In this document: positions 61,701 to 64,000 of the stretch, piece by piece
How positions within the stretch are numbered: position 1 is the stretch's first letter
How the letters are laid out: each line of letters starts with the position of its first letter
DNA from: Planoprotostelium fungivorum
Taxonomy: Eukaryota > Evosea > Variosea > Cavosteliida > Cavosteliaceae
Reading direction: 5' to 3'
DNA: 64,000 bases
Assembly: GCA_003024175.1 (NCBI GenBank)
Contig: MDYQ01000080.1
Span: 1-64,000 of the forward strand
Made by a program: the position numbers and the translations under genes
Notes under the pieces: model-generated
Database searches by the model: none
Seen by the model: only the letters and a program-made list of their open reading frames with translations
Told to the model about the DNA's origin: nothing

Positions 61701-63201
61701 GATTTACCGTTGAAATTGAGGACGCAATAGGCATTGGTCGTTCCGGGTGTCTTCGTGTACAATTGTGATGCCGAGGTGACTGAGTATATCCTTCAGTTCT
61801 CTCCTCCTTCTCTATATCGTGCAAACTCACTTCTGAGGTACAATCTTCCCTTCACGATTCTCATCTGTCTCTGTGACAGCCCCTTCTGAGACAGATCGTC
61901 CACGATCATGATGGGTGAGTCTTCTTCCTCTGATTCTAAACTCGTCAGCCCACTTTATCTTCTCTCTTCTCACCGTATCCCGATTGTTTGTGTGGTCTCG
62001 CCGCTGTGATGGATGCGTTGACGATGTTGTGATGTGTGGTACCGCTTCCATTGGATGCAACACGGTCGGGAGATTGATGTGTGTAAGAGCGGGATCTCAG
62101 CAGACGAGGGGAATCCTGTCATGGTTCGTCCTCTATCTTCACATGTGGAACTCACCGAAAATTCTTCAGATGGATTCTGATTTGTGTAGGCTTGTGCTTC
62201 TGACTGTGAGAGGTGAGTGAAGAGAAGACAATGTGATGGACGATGTGAAATGTGTGATGCATCACATTACCTTGATGTTGGAGAGATTATCGATCGATTT
62301 CGACTGCTTGAGATACGTTTTAGACGTGCCTCCGGACTGAAAGAATTGTAAGCGAGAGGCGAAGATGAGGGTATTCATCAGCAGAACACGAGATGAATTC
62401 GAAATGGAGAGAAACGTCCAATGTTTGGAGAATCTTGTTTCCTCACCAAGGTCACGGGCCTGGGCGGCCTCTCCGGAGTCGTCAATTTGTTTGAGCTCTT
62501 CTATACGATGTCGTCAGGAGACAATCATCTCATCGGCATCACCTTTGCTTCTTTTAAACTGAGAGAAGGAGGGATGGGTGGTGGTTGCTTCTTCTTCGCG
62601 GAGATGAAACTGTTACTACTCGTGTCTTTGTCTTCGCTGAGGCCGCGAAAGAGATCGAAGAGACGATTGACCTTCTGGTAAAATGTGAGCGGTGATGTGA
62701 CGATACGAAAATTGCGTACCCCTCCTGAGCTCGTCTGAAGATCTGCTCTCTCCGTAGATGGTGCGATCGTATGTCGTCTAGAATTCGATCCGAAGATATC
62801 ACTCTGTGAAGACGATGGTGATATACCGGACTGTTCCTGTTGTTGTTGTTGTCCTTCGTTCATCACTTTTTCGATCTGAGCGCGGATCTGATACACACAA
62901 TCAGCAAATCGACAACTCAGTAGCTTCGCATTACCTCCGATATGTACTGTGTCATCTCATCGTAAACGACTTCCTCTTTGTTTTTACGTTGATGTGTTAA
63001 TGCAGTAGAAATGCGTTCCTTCAGCTGCGTAATTGCTTGTTCCTGTGCCGCCAAGATGATTATTCGATCCCTCCTCTCTCTTGCCTATGTCATTCAGAAA
63101 TCATTCGACACACATACACGGTAATGCACGGAAATAGGTACCTGGGATTCGATTTTAGACTGTCTTTGGAGAGCATTCTGAATCTGATCTCCCCATTCCA
63201 T
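58772..63201 (-). CDS. Coiled coil-C2-ankyrin-SAM-TKL protein kinase
   Basis: Starts MEWGDQIQNALQRQSKIESQ and continues as a coiled coil (AITQLKERISTALTHQRKNK). A long S/P linker leads to a C2 domain (GRLYLRVTSASQLYTKTPGT, then YHKFSASKRIGRTVLSVLEL). Ankyrin repeats follow (DRYGFSLLHAG, DGNTPLHYLG, FGETPLHKTLFNNS), then a SAM domain (WLDSIGMERYLNNFLKKYSS, LDLGILMLSHQNTI). The C-terminal kinase has the glycine loop LGEGSFGDVFKG, VAVKVL, HRDMKSPNLM, KLADFGTSRF and YTSPE, all catalytic residues intact. The sequence fits the TKL group, which in amoebozoans often carries SAM and ankyrin modules. About 20 introns. I would not name a single orthologue. Confidence 0.86.
60343..60434 (-). repeat. TGATGATGTG/GTGTATGATG tract in the SAM-coding intron
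   Basis: Four copies of a roughly 23-nt unit (core GATGATGTGGTGTAT on + strand) inside the intron that splits the SAM domain. Sense strand reads CATCATCACA. Confidence 0.88.
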
Positions 63202-63423
63202 GTTCTATACCGAGTCACCCTCGTGATCGGTTCAGTCAAATTTCCGTTAACACTATCACAATATTTAAATCGGTAGATGTAACGATAGATCTGGAAGAAA
63301 ACCCGCCTTACGCATATCTTTGAGATACAAACCCAGCACCTTACCCTCCCAACACACTTCTTAAAATAAAGACATTCAAAAAAACCGATTTATATACATT
63401 CGTTTCTCGTATTCGACAGTGCC
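63202..63423. other. Kinase promoter and 3' flank of the last gene
   Basis: About 220 bp without an exon between two minus-strand genes. No repeat seen. Confidence 0.45.
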
Positions 63424-64000
63424 TCAGATCTCGATGGATGTGGGGACTTTCAGATGTCCGTTGCGATTCTTGAAGGAGAGAAGCTCATGGTACCTCGTCA
63501 TCCACAGCTCGTGGTTCCTCTTCTCTCTTCCCTTCATGTTCTCCGTGTGGGCGTGGTGGAGGACTTCCTTCTCGCTCATCCCGGGCTGGATGCTCTTCGC
63601 TTTGTTCTTCTCTTGTTTCGACCAGGCGAAGCCGATCATGTCCAGCAGCTGGATGCGGTATTGAGGTAGCTCTCCGCTCTTTCTCTCCTGTCTCTGCGTG
63701 CACATCCATGAGGCCAAGTGGTTTCTCTTCCTCTGCGAGCTCGACGGACTCGTCTGCGTAACGTTTGTAGACTGTTCCGTCTCTTTAAATCTTCTGGCGA
63801 GCTGGACTATGAGCTGCTTGAGGAGCTCCATCCTCTCCGGGGATAGTTGGTTGTCCTTGAGGAGTTGGATCTGAAGGCCGAGCCACCGCGTGTCTTGACC
63901 GGATGGTTGTCCATTAAGAGTGGCCTCTCGGATCTTCTCGAATATGTGCATCCAGCTGGGTGTGTTCTCCGTCTTCAACTTCTTGCTACAGCTCTCATCG
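63424..64000 (-). CDS. Helicase-associated (HA) domain protein, C-terminal part
   Basis: The frame is open from the window end and stops at 63424 after HLKVPTSIEI. It carries an HA-type repeat, LASWMCTQRQERKSGELPQY with RIQLLDMIGFAW, the classic L-x2-W-x2-QR...R-x-LL-x2-IGF-x-W pattern, and a second one beginning ELWMTRYHELLSFKNRNGHL. Upstream is a helical region (RMELLKQLIVQLARRFKETE) and another degenerate W-containing repeat. HA repeats occur in tandem in bacterial and protist proteins, with or without a helicase, and probably bind nucleic acid. The rest of the gene lies beyond base 64000. Confidence 0.72.
   Translation of the reverse strand, partial: DESCSKKLKTENTPSWMHIFEKIREATLNGQPSGQDTRWLGLQIQLLKDNQLSPERMELLKQLIVQLARRFKETEQSTNVTQTSPSSSQRKRNHLASWMCTQRQERKSGELPQYRIQLLDMIGFAWSKQEKNKAKSIQPGMSEKEVLHHAHTENMKGREKRNHELWMTRYHELLSFKNRNGHLKVPTSIEI

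Overview
This window is nuclear DNA of a gene-dense, intron-rich eukaryote. I read 28 protein genes, two of them cut by the window edges, plus one tRNA gene. Nearly every gene is split by introns of about 36-50 nt with a rigid GTGAG...CAG pattern; the gene models are conceptual splices checked by frame and by family motifs. Many intergenic gaps are under 150 bp and several gene pairs share a promoter or converge within 75 bp. AATAAA lies at or just after many stop codons.

CFAP61 and Rab23 point to a cilium- or flagellum-bearing organism. An SH2 domain on a tyrosine phosphatase, SAM/ankyrin/TKL kinases, a receiver-domain protein and a SulP-CNBD transporter fit a free-living amoeboid protist. 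A flagellated amoebozoan of the protosteloid type is my best guess; this is inference.

Layout. 1-8120: 3' end of a peroxisomal-type ABC half transporter, an intron-bearing tRNA-Met, and a long gene reading FHA + DEExARQLQ motifs + SNF2 helicase + RING. 8206-16534: Rab23, Sar1, a Bye1/PHF3-type transcription regulator, a p24 cargo receptor, a RING-H2 protein and a secreted MRH-like protein. 16904-25204: a CUE-ankyrin-PTP-SH2 protein, a PP2C phosphatase, a small unknown gene and Rab11. 25337-36534: secreted lipase with FN3, TSEN15, RACK1, an unknown, a SulP-STAS-CNBD transporter and an unknown two-TM protein. 36822-48523: JMJD4, topoisomerase III alpha, HSBP1, a type I membrane RCC1-propeller protein and a U-box ligase. 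48573-64000: CFAP61, a P4-ATPase flippase, an LRR-receiver protein, a C2-ankyrin-SAM-TKL kinase and the 3' part of a helicase-associated-domain gene.

Themes: membrane traffic (Sar1, Rab11, Rab23, p24, P4-ATPase), phospho-signalling (PTP-SH2, PP2C, TKL kinase, receiver), nuclear maintenance (SNF2-RING, TOP3A, Bye1-like), tRNA and translation (tRNA-Met intron, TSEN15, RACK1, JMJD4). Introns carry two structural surprises: a recurrent hairpin of the form TCTACA-NCGN-TGTAGA, and strand-biased, G-poor microsatellites. I saw no retroelements, DNA transposons, viral fossils or CRISPR arrays.
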